Source of the DNA: Dyadobacter alkalitolerans DSM 23607
GTDB taxonomy: Bacteria; Bacteroidota; Bacteroidia; Cytophagales; Spirosomataceae
Assembly (NCBI RefSeq): GCF_000428845.1
Contig: NZ_AUAS01000004.1
Coordinates: 124,001-188,000, forward strand
Reading direction: 5' to 3'
DNA length: 64,000 bases
Shown: positions 24,464 through 33,695 of the stretch, in pieces
Layout: every line of letters starts with the position of its first letter
Position numbering within the stretch: position 1 is the stretch's first letter
Notes under the pieces: generated by a model
Seen by the model: the letters and a program-made list of their open reading frames with translations, nothing else
Databases searched by the model: none
What the model was told of the DNA's origin: nothing
Made by a program: the position numbers and the translations under genes

Positions 24464-27400
24464 TCAATGTGCTGCACTTTCACTGCCCAGTTCTTTGGGC
24501 TTACCGACGAATTTCTCCTGTAAATATTGAAAAATGACATACAGAACCGGGATCACAAAAATCCCGAATATCACGCCCGTCAACATCCCGCCAACCGCGC
24601 CTGTTCCGATAGAACGGTTACCCAAGGCGGAACCGCCGGTTGCTCTCATCAAGGGAATCAAACCGACGATAAAGGCAAATGATGTCATCAAAATAGGCCT
24701 TAACCGCAACCGCGAAGCTTCCATCGCCGACTCAACGATCGTCATGCCCGCTTTACGGCGCTGGACGGCATATTCAATGATCAGAATCGCGTTTTTGGCA
24801 AGCAAACCGATGAGCATGATCAAGCCGACTTGCACATAAATGTTGTTTTCAATGCCCGATAAATTAATGAAAAGCATGACTCCGAAAACACCCAGCGGAA
24901 TTGTAAAAATCACTGCAAAAGGCAGGATATAGCTCTCATACTGAGCTGCCAGCAAGAAGTAAACGAACACAAGGCTCAAAACAAAGATCAGGAGGATCTG
25001 TGAACCGGCATTAATTTCTTCCCTTGTCATACCCGTCCATTCCGTGCGGTAATTGTTTGGTAAAACCTCCGCTGCAGTTTCCTGCACGGCGCGGATGGCA
25101 TCACCCGTGCTATACCCGGGTTTCGGCGTTCCGTTGATTGCCACTGCATTGTACAGGTTGTTCCGGGTAACCGTTTCTGGTCCGAAAACACGTTTCAATG
25201 TTACGAGCTGGTTGGCAGGCACCATTTCACCCTCTGTATTTTTAACATGGATATTGTTTAAAGAAGCCGGATTGGCCCGATAAGAGGCATCTGCCTGCGC
25301 CATTACCCTGTAATATTTCCCAAATCGGTTGAAATCCGAGACAAAGCTGCTGCCATAATAGATCTGCAATGTTTGCAAAAGCTCATTTACGGGCACATTT
25401 AGCTGCTTTGCTTTGGCATTATCAATTTCCAGCATGTACTGCGGGTTTGCCGTTGCAAATGTTGTGAAGGCATAAGCGATCTCTTTTTTCTGCATTAAAG
25501 CCGCCAGAAACTTGTTCGTTGTAACACTAAGTTTTTCCAGCGAACCATTACCGCGGTCTTGCAGCATAAATTCAAAACCACTCACATTACCGAAACCATC
25601 CACGGTCGGAAATGTAAAGAAAAACGCGTTGGCATCATTTACAGCCCTTACTTTTTGGGACATCATAGCCACGATCTGATCAAAATTCTTCACGTCACCG
25701 CGTTCCGCCTGAGGCTTCATCTTGATAAAACCAACACCATATGGCGATGCATTAGAATTGGAGATAATGTTCATCCCTTCCACAATGTAACGGTTCTCGG
25801 CAATCGGAGAGCCTTTTACTATGCTATCCACCTGGGCCATTGCGCGTTGCGTCCGGTCCAGCGAGCTTCCCGGAGGGGTGTTAAGCGCATATAGCAGGAA
25901 GCCCTGATCCTCTGTGGGGATAAAACCTGTGGGTGTTGTTTGTGTCAACCAAAGTGTTGAACCCGTGATGACGAGCAGGCCTACGATGGTGATCCATTTG
26001 CGTTTTACCAGGAATTGAAGGCTGCGGATATACTTGTCCGTCATTGTCTGGAAACCTGTATTGAAAGCAGAGAAAAATCTCGCGGAAAAGCCTTTTTGAA
26101 CTAAATGTCCATTTTGTGACTGATCCGCATGCGGGTTTTTCAAGAACAATGCGCATAATGCAGGGCTTAATGTCAAGGCGTTAAGTGCTGATATCAAGAT
26201 GGCTATGGCCAGCGTAAAGGCAAATTGCCGGTAGAAGACCCCTGCCGGACCTTGCATAAAACCAACGGGAACGAAAACCGCCGCCATCACCAATGTAATG
26301 GAAATGATTGCGCCCGAGATCTCATTCATCGACTCTTTTGTAGCAGGCCGGGCAGCAAGATGCGTAAGCTCCATCTTGGAATGGACTGCCTCGACGACGA
26401 CAATGGCATCATCGACCACAATTCCGATGGCAAGAACCAATGCAAACAGCGTCAGGAAGTTAATGGTAAAACCAAAAATCTGCATGAAGAAAAATGTTCC
26501 TACAATGGCCACAGGCACCGCAATGGCCGGGATCAAGGTCGAACGGAAATCTTGCAGGAATATATACACGACGATGAAAACCAGGATAAAGGCTTCAATT
26601 AGTGTCGTGCGTACCTGACCGATGGACTCATCCAAAAAGTCTTTGGAGTTATACATAATGGTCGTCTTCATCCCCTTAGGAAGTGTTTTTTCGAAATCTG
26701 CCAGCAATGCTTCGGCCTGGATCAGGATCTCATTCGCGTTTGTTCCCGCTGTCTGGAAAACGGCTACGCCGGATGAGGGATCGCCGTTCAGCTTGCCATT
26801 GGATGAATAGGTGTAGGAACCAAATTCGACCCGCGCCAGGTCTTTCAAACGGATCACCGAGCCATCACTATTGGCTTTGATGATAATGTTCTCGTATTCA
26901 GCATTCTGCGTTAGTTTTCCTTTGTATTTCAATACATATTCAAAAACCTCCTTGCTACTCTCACCCAAACGGCCCGGGGCCGCTTCCAGGCTTTGCTCCC
27001 GAATGGCATTCGTCACTTCCTGAGGGGATAATTTGTAGGCTGCAAGGCGGTCTGGTTTCAGCCATATCCGCATCGAATAATCCCGCGTTCCAAAAGGCTG
27101 GGCCTGTCCGACACCGGGTATACGTTGCAGCTGAGGCACCAAATTTATCTTGATATAATTTAATAAAAACGTCTCATCATACGTGCTGTCTTCACTGGAC
27201 AAAGCCACAAACATAATGATGCTGTTCTGTTGCTTCTGCGTTGAGATCCCGGCCTGCACTACTTCCTGGGGAATCTGGCTTACCGCTTTGGATACGCGGT
27301 TCTGCACGTTAACTGCAGCAATATCAGGATCTGTGCCTTGTTTGAAATACACATTGAGTGCCATCGTGCCATCATTATTGGACGACGACGTCATATAGGT

Positions 27401-27625
27401 CATGTTTTCAACACCATTCACGGCTTCTTCAATCGGCGTGGCCACCGCACGGGCAACCACTTCGGCGTTGGCGCCGGGGTAAACCGCAGTTACTTGTACA
27501 GTTGGCGGGGCAATGTCGGGGAACTTGGTAATTGGCAATGTCGTCAGCGCGATACCTCCCAATAGTAATATAAGAATGGAGATAACCGTCGAAAGGACAG
27601 GCCTTTCTATAAATTTCTGAAACAT
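24464..27625 (-). CDS. RND multidrug efflux permease (HAE1/AcrB type)
   Basis: The 1053-residue protein starts MFQKFIERPVLSTVISILIL at 27625, the standard N-terminus of HAE1-type pumps; an upstream open extension to 27685 has no support. TM4 carries the proton-relay Asp pair in 'LAIGIVVDDAIVVVEAV'. The periplasmic block 'TTPTGFIPTEDQGFLLYALN' and the C-terminal 'GLLAKNAILIIEYAVQRRKA' and 'GGMLTGVIFGIFVIPVLYVI' are also diagnostic. It should export hydrophobic drugs using proton flow, with the adjacent adaptor and channel. The permease lies 133 bp downstream of the adaptor gene, with a bulged hairpin between them. Confidence 0.96.
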   Translation of the reverse strand: MFQKFIERPVLSTVISILILLLGGIALTTLPITKFPDIAPPTVQVTAVYPGANAEVVARAVATPIEEAVNGVENMTYMTSSSNNDGTMALNVYFKQGTDPDIAAVNVQNRVSKAVSQIPQEVVQAGISTQKQQNSIIMFVALSSEDSTYDETFLLNYIKINLVPQLQRIPGVGQAQPFGTRDYSMRIWLKPDRLAAYKLSPQEVTNAIREQSLEAAPGRLGESSKEVFEYVLKYKGKLTQNAEYENIIIKANSDGSVIRLKDLARVEFGSYTYSSNGKLNGDPSSGVAVFQTAGTNANEILIQAEALLADFEKTLPKGMKTTIMYNSKDFLDESIGQVRTTLIEAFILVFIVVYIFLQDFRSTLIPAIAVPVAIVGTFFFMQIFGFTINFLTLFALVLAIGIVVDDAIVVVEAVHSKMELTHLAARPATKESMNEISGAIISITLVMAAVFVPVGFMQGPAGVFYRQFAFTLAIAILISALNALTLSPALCALFLKNPHADQSQNGHLVQKGFSARFFSAFNTGFQTMTDKYIRSLQFLVKRKWITIVGLLVITGSTLWLTQTTPTGFIPTEDQGFLLYALNTPPGSSLDRTQRAMAQVDSIVKGSPIAENRYIVEGMNIISNSNASPYGVGFIKMKPQAERGDVKNFDQIVAMMSQKVRAVNDANAFFFTFPTVDGFGNVSGFEFMLQDRGNGSLEKLSVTTNKFLAALMQKKEIAYAFTTFATANPQYMLEIDNAKAKQLNVPVNELLQTLQIYYGSSFVSDFNRFGKYYRVMAQADASYRANPASLNNIHVKNTEGEMVPANQLVTLKRVFGPETVTRNNLYNAVAINGTPKPGYSTGDAIRAVQETAAEVLPNNYRTEWTGMTREEINAGSQILLIFVLSLVFVYFLLAAQYESYILPFAVIFTIPLGVFGVMLFINLSGIENNIYVQVGLIMLIGLLAKNAILIIEYAVQRRKAGMTIVESAMEASRLRLRPILMTSFAFIVGLIPLMRATGGSALGNRSIGTGAVGGMLTGVIFGIFVIPVLYVIFQYLQEKFVGKPKELGSESAAH

Positions 27626-27687
27626 AAGTATGCTGTTGTGCTCCGGAGTGTCAGAGCATGGTTGAGTGAATTTTGTTTTGCACACGG

Positions 27688-27724
27688 ATAGCGGTCCATA
27701 GCAATCGACTCGCTATGGCGCTAT
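27688..27724. other. Intercistronic hairpin between efflux adaptor and permease genes
   Basis: ATAGCGGTCCATAGC at 27688-27702 pairs with GCTATGGCGCTAT at 27712-27724, giving a 13-bp stem with a 2-base bulge and a 9-base loop. It lies between adaptor and permease genes of one operon. There is no T-run, so mRNA stabilisation or processing is more likely than termination. Confidence 0.45.
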
Positions 27725-27758
27725 TCGTCGGGTGGGACCACTTTTTTGTTAAATCAGC

Positions 27759-28937
27759 TTATATAGGATTGGCTAGCAGCAGGCTGTCCATTGACATATT
27801 CTGAGGCGCAATGGCCATCCCGTCCCTGAGCCTGTCCAAGCCGTTGTACACGATCTTTTCGCCGGGTTTCAAGCCTTTGGAAATCAGATAGTAACGACCG
27901 CTTCTGTCCGAAACCGTTACCGGTCGGCCTTCCACTTTATTGCTATCCAGAAGTGTGTAAACAAACACCTTGTCTTGCAGTTCAAATGTGGCTTCCTGCG
28001 GAATCAGGACAGATCTGGTAAGCTCCCTGGGAATCCGCACGCGTCCGGTGTTGCCTGAACGCAAGAGCCCGTTAACATTCGGGAACGTTGCTCTGAAATT
28101 GATAGCGCCCATGGTTTTGTCAAACTGGCCTTCTACAACTTCAACTTTTCCTTTCTGCGGATACACGCTGTTATCGGCCAGAAGCAGCTCAACAGCAGGG
28201 ATTTGCTTGATTTTCTGCTCCACAGTGTTGCCCGGGAACTGGTTTTTGAATTCAAGGAAGTCGAGCTCGCTCATCGAGAAGTAAACGTGAATGTCCTTCG
28301 TTTCAGACAGCACCGTAAGTGCTTCCATAGTCCCTTTGCCCACCAGACTTCCGGTTTTGAAAGGAATTGTTCCAATATAGCCATCGGCAGGTGCTTTGAT
28401 AGACGTGTACCCGATGTTGATTTTGGCAGCATCCACGGCAGCTTGCGCCTGTGCAACATTGCCCCTGGCTGCGTCGTAAGCGGCTTTTGCAGATTTTAAC
28501 TGCACATCAGAAATCACATTGTTGGCCACGAGCGGCGTAAGTTTATCCACGTTAATGGCTGCACTTTCCAGTGCAGCTTTTGCAGACTGCAGGCTTGCGT
28601 TGGCGGTGTTCAGCTGCTCGGTATACGGGCGTGCATCAATGTGGAAAAGTGTCTGACCCTTTCGTACATACGCACCTTCGTCGACCGAGATTTTATCGAG
28701 GTAACCGTCCACTTGCGGACGGATTTCGATATCGCGGCTTCCTTCTATGGATGCGGTGAATTCCCTGTAAGCTGTAACCTGCTGGTCACTTACGGTAAGT
28801 ACGGGCAGCGACTGGGCTGGCATTTCGGCCGGTGCGTTGGCTGTGGAAGATCCGCAGCCGTAAAATGCGCCGGCCATTGTAGTTAAGAATAGAATTGAGA
28901 CAAGCTTTCTTGTTTTGGTTAGTTGGTCCTTTTTCAC
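27759..28937 (-). CDS. RND efflux periplasmic adaptor (MFP/AcrA type)
   Basis: The 392-residue protein starts at a GTG at 28937 and has a lipoprotein signal ('LVSILFLTTMAGAFYGC', lipidated Cys at 28). The two lipoyl half-motifs flank a helical hairpin: 'IRPQVDGYLDKISVDEGAYV' near residue 75 and 'IKAPADGYIGTIPFKTGSLV' near residue 175. The beta-barrel and membrane-proximal domains follow. It links the inner-membrane permease to the outer-membrane channel. It is the first gene of the efflux operon, and its promoter contains the same 14-bp operator as the TetR gene upstream. Confidence 0.95.
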   Translation of the reverse strand: MKKDQLTKTRKLVSILFLTTMAGAFYGCGSSTANAPAEMPAQSLPVLTVSDQQVTAYREFTASIEGSRDIEIRPQVDGYLDKISVDEGAYVRKGQTLFHIDARPYTEQLNTANASLQSAKAALESAAINVDKLTPLVANNVISDVQLKSAKAAYDAARGNVAQAQAAVDAAKINIGYTSIKAPADGYIGTIPFKTGSLVGKGTMEALTVLSETKDIHVYFSMSELDFLEFKNQFPGNTVEQKIKQIPAVELLLADNSVYPQKGKVEVVEGQFDKTMGAINFRATFPNVNGLLRSGNTGRVRIPRELTRSVLIPQEATFELQDKVFVYTLLDSNKVEGRPVTVSDRSGRYYLISKGLKPGEKIVYNGLDRLRDGMAIAPQNMSMDSLLLANPI

Positions 28938-28994
28938 GGCTATGAAGGTTGTTTTTTGTGGTGGAAATAGACTTTTTTCAGAGATAGTGTGGTT

Positions 28995-29026
28995 ATTATA
29001 ACTAACGGTGTTAGCTTATTTTCAAA
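28995..29026 (-). promoter_or_regulatory. Efflux operon promoter with TetR operator
   Basis: On the minus strand TTGAAA (29025-29020) and TATAAT (29000-28995) are separated by 19 bp. The 14-mer CTAACGGTGTTAGC at 29002-29015, with arms CTAAC/GTTAG, lies wholly within that spacer. The identical 14-mer is present in the TetR promoter at 29645-29658, which strongly suggests both are bound by the adjacent TetR protein. Confidence 0.75.
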
Positions 29027-29030
29027 AAAA

Positions 29031-29630
29031 TTATAAATTTTTTATGAATGCTTCCACTGTGTCATCCATTACTTTTTTGTTCATTGTAGAATCGTCGATA
29101 TCGGAGCAGCGCATCATTACGATTGAAATCAAACCATGAAGTACCGACCAGAACGCATAAATTTTAAAGCAGGTTTCATCATCGCTTGATTTTTTTTCCT
29201 TTACTATTCCCTCAATGGCTTGCCCGATGTAATCACGGAAACAATTTAGCTGGGGTTTCACTTTTCCAATCCCCGAGCAGGGCATACCCAGTCCGTACAT
29301 CAGTTGGTAATATTCAGGATTCTTGAATGCGAAGCTCCAATAGGCCTCGGCGTGTGCTTTGAGTAGTTGCTTTGGGTCTTGGTACTTTTTCTTGTTCTTT
29401 TCGAGCGTTCTTTCCAGCAACCGAAAACCATCCATAGAAAGTTCAAAAAGGATGGCTTCTTTATTTTCAAAGTGATCGTAAATGACCGGAACGCTGTACT
29501 CGATGGCATCGGCGATTTTCCGTATCGACAGTGACTGCCAACCTTCGTCTTTGACCAGCTGCAAGGCCACAGACAAGATATTGGTCCGCATGTTTTCTTT
29601 CTGCCTTATTCTTCGTTCAACGATGCCCAT
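29031..29630 (-). CDS. TetR/AcrR family repressor of the efflux operon
   Basis: The 199-residue protein starts MGIVERRIRQKENMRTNILS at 29630; an extension to 29660 would overlap its own operator. The N-terminal TetR helix-turn-helix is 'LSIRKIADAIEYSVPVIYDH' followed by 'FENKEAIL'. The C-terminal helices resemble the WHG/TetR_C drug-binding domain ('AYWSFAFKNPEYYQLMYGLG'). It lies directly upstream of the adaptor-permease-channel operon in the same orientation, about 93 bp away. The shared 14-bp palindrome in both promoters supports autoregulation and repression of the pump, released by an unknown ligand. Confidence 0.92.
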   Translation of the reverse strand: MGIVERRIRQKENMRTNILSVALQLVKDEGWQSLSIRKIADAIEYSVPVIYDHFENKEAILFELSMDGFRLLERTLEKNKKKYQDPKQLLKAHAEAYWSFAFKNPEYYQLMYGLGMPCSGIGKVKPQLNCFRDYIGQAIEGIVKEKKSSDDETCFKIYAFWSVLHGLISIVMMRCSDIDDSTMNKKVMDDTVEAFIKNL

Positions 29631-29644
29631 TTTCTTAAAAATAC

Positions 29645-29688
29645 CTAACGGTGTTAGCAAAGGTAGGGGCGTTTTTTGAGTTTGTCAA
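29645..29688 (-). promoter_or_regulatory. TetR gene promoter with its operator
   Basis: On the minus strand TTGACA (29688-29683) precedes TACCTTTG (29665-29658) by 17 bp. CTAACGGTGTTAGC at 29645-29658 begins at the last base of the -7 element and covers the expected start site, 14 bp before the TetR start codon. It is identical to the site in the efflux promoter. Confidence 0.75.
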
Positions 29689-29691
29689 GAG

Positions 29692-31212
29692 TTAGTCCCA
29701 CTTGTTTTCTTCAATATCGCTTTTCAGGATGTTATTGATGGAAACTTTTGCGTCAAGCAGCACATAAATGCTCGTTCCATGTTCCCTTGCGTAGGGATTT
29801 TCAATCTTTCCAATGCGGCGGATTGTCTTGAAAAGCGGTTTTTCCTTGTTTCGTTCCGGATCGTCATCGTCTGCATTCTGAACCAGGATCAAATGTTTAA
29901 TTTCTTCATCCAGAGGCACCCAGTTGATGTAATCGGCATTCATGGTCACTGCCTGGATATTTTTGAATTTGGAATAATAATTAATGGCGCCTGCTTGTCC
30001 GTAATTATCGCAAAGCACAACTGTATGTTTTTTGTCGCTGATCTTCGCGTATTCGGTATCCACTTTTTGTGCAAGTTCCTTCCAGCCAAGCATATCCGCA
30101 AAATCCTGGGGCAGCTCATGATCTTTTCCATCTTCCCAGCGAAGCAAGCCGAGTTTTTGATACGGCTTCGAATTGCGGGCAATCTCGGACGGACTTTTTG
30201 TTGGGAACGCCACTCGGAAAATGGGGATAAATAATGCCAAACTGATCACTATGGACACGGGCCGGAGCCATATCAGGCGATTTTGAAATAAATATTCAAG
30301 ATAAACCGCTCCGAACGAAATGAAGATCGGATAGAGCCCGATGGCATAATATCCCTTGGCCCTCAGATAGGTAAACAGCGCCAGCGTAAACACAAGCGAC
30401 CAGAAAAATGCCTGGTATTTTCTGAATGCAGGATAGGCAAAAAAAGAAACAAATGCAGCCAGGATAACGAAGATTGAGCCTATAAAATAAAGGAGTTGCT
30501 CTTTGAGAAAATCAATTCTGTTCACGTTCACCAGCTGCGATTCGGCGAGCAGTTTCATGTGATGGATAACTGGAAAATTGTTCTGATACTGCCAAAGTAA
30601 ATTCGGCAAGATGATAATCAGCGTAATGAGTGCTGCAATGTATAATGCCTTGTTTTTGAATATTTTAAAGTTTCCTGTAACCAACAGCGCGGGAGCCAGG
30701 CCAGCGACCAGGAACACAATATTGTATTTATTTAAAAAACTAAAACCAAACACAACGCCGGCCATATATAGCCACTTTTTGTTTTCGGTTTTGAGATAAT
30801 AAAGCATTGTGAAATAGAGCAGCGTCCAGCCGAGGATATCCACGGAATTGGGCTGATAAAGCATGTTCATCCGCAATAGCACGGAAAAAGTAATGGCTGT
30901 ACCACCTAACAGCAATGCATACAAACTGCCGCCCAGCGCCTCAATGGCCTTCCAAACCGCAACCAATGTTAACACACCAAAAAGCGCCGGGAAAAATCTC
31001 ACGCAGAATTCATTGTTTCCCAGCAGCAGGATGATATAGGAAATCCAGGAAGTGAACGGCGGCACCGACAAATATCCCCAGGCCAGATGTTTACCCTGAT
31101 CCAGATGCAAATATTCGTCCCGGTGCAGATCATAACCGGGCGCAATGATCAGATAATGGAGGGCAAATTTTACAAGTATAAAAAGGCAGAGGAACAGCGT
31201 TTTCCTATTCAT
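29692..31212 (-). CDS. GT39-type membrane glycosyltransferase (ArnT/PMT-like)
   Basis: The 506-residue protein has an N-terminal 'YLIIAPGYDLHRDEYLHLDQ' loop in which the acidic DxxRDE residues match the catalytic region of dolichyl- or undecaprenyl-phosphate-sugar dependent GT39 enzymes. About 9-11 membrane segments follow up to residue 350, and a soluble C-terminal domain of about 150 residues includes 'HTVVLCDNYGQAGAINYYSK'. It should transfer a sugar from a polyprenyl-phosphate carrier on the periplasmic face. Lipid A and protein are both possible acceptors. No partner gene is adjacent; the gene ends just upstream of the TetR promoter. Confidence 0.87.
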   Translation of the reverse strand: MNRKTLFLCLFILVKFALHYLIIAPGYDLHRDEYLHLDQGKHLAWGYLSVPPFTSWISYIILLLGNNEFCVRFFPALFGVLTLVAVWKAIEALGGSLYALLLGGTAITFSVLLRMNMLYQPNSVDILGWTLLYFTMLYYLKTENKKWLYMAGVVFGFSFLNKYNIVFLVAGLAPALLVTGNFKIFKNKALYIAALITLIIILPNLLWQYQNNFPVIHHMKLLAESQLVNVNRIDFLKEQLLYFIGSIFVILAAFVSFFAYPAFRKYQAFFWSLVFTLALFTYLRAKGYYAIGLYPIFISFGAVYLEYLFQNRLIWLRPVSIVISLALFIPIFRVAFPTKSPSEIARNSKPYQKLGLLRWEDGKDHELPQDFADMLGWKELAQKVDTEYAKISDKKHTVVLCDNYGQAGAINYYSKFKNIQAVTMNADYINWVPLDEEIKHLILVQNADDDDPERNKEKPLFKTIRRIGKIENPYAREHGTSIYVLLDAKVSINNILKSDIEENKWD

Positions 31213-31398
31213 TACAAGAGGTTGAAGGCGGATTTTCTTATTTTCGTTTTAATGTAACTAAGTTGGCAATTCGCTTGTCATTTTCTAGCTTGTAAGCTGT
31301 GAATTTTTTTGCCATCATTAATTGGGAAATGGAAATGAGTAACCAAACCTACGTAATGCCTCTGCTTAGCAGGTGGTTGCTAGTTATTTAGTTATAGC

Positions 31399-31473
31399 TT
31401 TGAGCCGAATAAATTATTTATTCGGCTCAAAATCTCCTTATATTTGAGCCGAATAGAAAAGTTAATCGGCTCA
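31399..31473 (+). promoter_or_regulatory. Fic gene promoter with paired palindromic operators
   Basis: A perfect 15-bp inverted repeat (TTTGAGCCGAATAAA, spacer TTA, then its complement) spans 31399-31431. A second, looser pair of the same half-site (TGAGCCGA at 31445-31452 and TCGGCTCA at 31466-31473) follows, its last base being the A of the start codon. A -7 box TATATTTG lies at 31439-31446 between them, and a weak -33 (TTTA) lies inside the first palindrome. Four copies of TGAGCCGA in 75 bp indicate cooperative repressor binding, probably by the Fic protein's own C-terminal winged helix. Confidence 0.7.
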
Positions 31474-32576
31474 TGGCATATAATTGGGAACTCTTAGACT
31501 GGCCCGACTTTACATTTTCAAGCAACGATGTAGAGGCTACACTCTATGATTTTGCTATGGAGACCGGCGAGATCACTGGTGTTCTCAAATCCCTGCCAGC
31601 GGATATTCAGCAGGAATCACTCTTAGAACTCATGCTTTCCGAAGCCATCAAAACATCGGAGATTGAAGGAGAGTTTTTGAGTCGGCTCGACGTAATGTCG
31701 TCGATAAGGAATAATCTTGGCCTTAACGAAAAGCACGAGCAAGTCCGCGATCCGAAGGCACGTGGCATAGGCGCACTCATGGTGGATGTGCGTAAAACAT
31801 TCTCTGAACCGCTTACTGATAAAGCATTATTCCATTGGCATAAGCTCCTTTTTACATCGGAAACCCGCATTCAGGTGGGGTGTTGGCGAGCGGGCGCTGA
31901 GCTTATGCAAGTGATTTCGGGCAGTATAGGAAAAGAAGAAGTGCATTTTGAAGCGCCGCCATCAGCTATTGTTCCGGCAGAAATGGAGCGTTTTCTTGTT
32001 TGGTTTAACGAAACAGCACCGGGCGGAAACCGTGTCATTAGCAGCGCACCGGTTCGGGCTGCCATTGCGCATTTGTATTTTGAAACCATTCACCCTTTTG
32101 AAGATGGGAATGGTCGGATTGGCCGTGCAATTGCCGAAAAAACATTATCCCAAACGCTGGAACGGCCCATTATGATGAGCTTGTCGCGGACCATTGAAGC
32201 CGACAGAAAGGGTTATTATGCTGCTTTGAAAAAGGCGCAACGGAGCAATCACATTACAGAATGGATCAACTATTTTGTAAACATCACATTACAAGCGCAG
32301 CGCGAAAGCCGTGAACTGATTGATTTTGCATTAAAGAAAACACAGTTTTTTGACCAGCATAAAGAGCGGCTAAATGAACGTCAGCTGAAAGTGGTTCAAC
32401 GCATGCTCGAAGCAGGTCCAGTCGGTTTTGATGGAGGAATGTCAGCAAAAAAATACATGAGCATTGCCAAAACCTCAAAAGCCACAGCTACCCGCGATTT
32501 GCAAACATTGCTCGAAACGAACGTGTTGCAAGCCGAAGGCGGCGGCAGGAGTGTTCGTTACCGCTTAATGATTTAA
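31473..32576 (+). CDS. Fic family AMP-transferase-like protein with N-terminal inhibitory motif and winged helix
   Basis: The 367-residue protein has a DUF4172 N-terminus (WELLDWPDFTF), the inhibitory helix motif (S/T)xxxE(G/N) as Thr61-x3-Glu65-Gly66 in 'KTSEIEGEF', and the complete Fic active site 'HPFEDGNGRIGRA' starting at His207. The C-terminal 70 residues ('KYMSIAKTSKATATRDLQTL') look like a winged helix-turn-helix. This is a class II Fic protein: self-inhibited, with catalytic residues intact, probably transferring AMP to a protein target. It is a single gene with no antitoxin partner, as expected when the inhibitory helix is internal. It converges with the next gene with a 4-bp overlap at the stop codons. 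Confidence 0.93.
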   Translation: MAYNWELLDWPDFTFSSNDVEATLYDFAMETGEITGVLKSLPADIQQESLLELMLSEAIKTSEIEGEFLSRLDVMSSIRNNLGLNEKHEQVRDPKARGIGALMVDVRKTFSEPLTDKALFHWHKLLFTSETRIQVGCWRAGAELMQVISGSIGKEEVHFEAPPSAIVPAEMERFLVWFNETAPGGNRVISSAPVRAAIAHLYFETIHPFEDGNGRIGRAIAEKTLSQTLERPIMMSLSRTIEADRKGYYAALKKAQRSNHITEWINYFVNITLQAQRESRELIDFALKKTQFFDQHKERLNERQLKVVQRMLEAGPVGFDGGMSAKKYMSIAKTSKATATRDLQTLLETNVLQAEGGGRSVRYRLMI

Positions 32577-32857
32577 GCCGCCACCATCTCGTTCAGCTCC
32601 ATTAGTATCTGGTTTACCTCCCTGTCGGGAAGGCCGCTATGGCGAAGCTGTAAGATGCCAGCCAGCTGTGCATTAAGCCTTTTTAATTGCCAGTATTTGG
32701 AATGATTAGGGCCGATGGGCGGATAAAAAGTGTTTTTATCAGGATCCTTCACGAGTACGATCAGCTCAAAGGCCACCCGTGAATGGTTCTGTACAGTATT
32801 GGCAAAGACCTTGACACATCTCCCGGTTTTCAAGGTAATTTCACGTTCGAAGTCCAT
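32573..32857 (-). CDS. Conserved-looking small protein, unknown function
   Basis: This 94-residue protein starts MDFEREITLKTGRCVKVFAN at 32857; the frame is open to 32935 but the extra residues look unlike a natural N-terminus. It is soluble, with a predicted beta-rich first half ('VAFELIVLVKDPDKNTFYPP') and a helical C-terminus ('LPDREVNQILMELNEM'). I do not recognise a named domain. Similar short proteins appear in other Bacteroidota from memory, but this is uncertain. It converges with the Fic gene, sharing the TTAA at the two stop codons. Confidence 0.6.
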   Translation of the reverse strand: MDFEREITLKTGRCVKVFANTVQNHSRVAFELIVLVKDPDKNTFYPPIGPNHSKYWQLKRLNAQLAGILQLRHSGLPDREVNQILMELNEMVAA

Positions 32858-33026
32858 TGAGTAATAATGCTTTTTAAGGGCAATAGCCTGACACAAGGAG
32901 TAAGGAACCGTATCAAACGTTGCACACAAAAGCATTTTTATTCTCCGAAAAAGAATAATTGCCAGTTAACTTCCTGGAATATATGGCGATGCAAACCTGC
33001 TCCGGAAGCTGTTTTTTATCATTCCA

Positions 33027-33581
33027 TTAATCCGCTGATGCTGTCAGCGACAATTTGAGATCTGACATGAGTTTGAACATGGCATTATTGATTCCGTCAA
33101 GGTCGGCTTTCGCATTTTTCAGGTTGTTTTCCGCTTCTGTGCGTTTTTTCTTGCTTTGCTCGGTTTTGACGGCCACTTCCTTCTCCATCACGGCATCATT
33201 GTCCTTTACCCCCAGCCTGACGGGGCTGTGCGTGGTAGAAATGCCGTCCAGCTTGTCAATCCGGACATTGTACTGCTGGTCTTTGCATTCAATGGTGAGG
33301 TCAAAACGGACATATTCATAAGTGATGCTGGACACTGGCGCATAGCTGGTTAAAATGAGCTTACCCAGCTGCAGGTCTTCAAACGTGACTGCGTTTTCGT
33401 AGTTGCCGAAGGTCTTACTGATCCAGTTCTGGGCTTCTTTGAATATTTCCGATTTCGATTTCTTGGGCTGTCCGGAATCGGAATAGAACACGTTTTTCTG
33501 CACGTCGAGCGGGAGTAAGCCGGATTGGGAAAAGCCTTTTTGGCCAATAAAAAGAAGCAGGATCAGAAGTGATTTTTTCAA
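33027..33581 (-). CDS. DUF4468 (TBP-like fold) secreted protein
   Basis: The 184-residue protein probably starts at a TTG at 33581, which gives a clean signal peptide (MKKSLLILLLFIGQKGFSQ); no ATG is available, and another TTG at 33620 only adds polar residues. The mature part 'GLLPLDVQKNVFYSDSGQPK' followed by 'EIFKEAQNWISKTF' and 'GKLILTSYAPV' matches DUF4468, a TBP-like fold domain found in many Bacteroidota periplasmic proteins. The last 60 residues are helical and charged, suggesting a coiled coil. Function is unknown. It is divergent from the SGNH hydrolase gene. Confidence 0.72.
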   Translation of the reverse strand: MKKSLLILLLFIGQKGFSQSGLLPLDVQKNVFYSDSGQPKKSKSEIFKEAQNWISKTFGNYENAVTFEDLQLGKLILTSYAPVSSITYEYVRFDLTIECKDQQYNVRIDKLDGISTTHSPVRLGVKDNDAVMEKEVAVKTEQSKKKRTEAENNLKNAKADLDGINNAMFKLMSDLKLSLTASAD

Positions 33582-33695
33582 AATGATTGCGGATGTTTTG
33601 GGTGATAAAGGTAATAACAAAAGTTTTGGCAGCGCGATCGGCTGCCGGTTCCCCCGGAATTAATATATTCGGGCTGCCACTTATCCTGAACCCAT

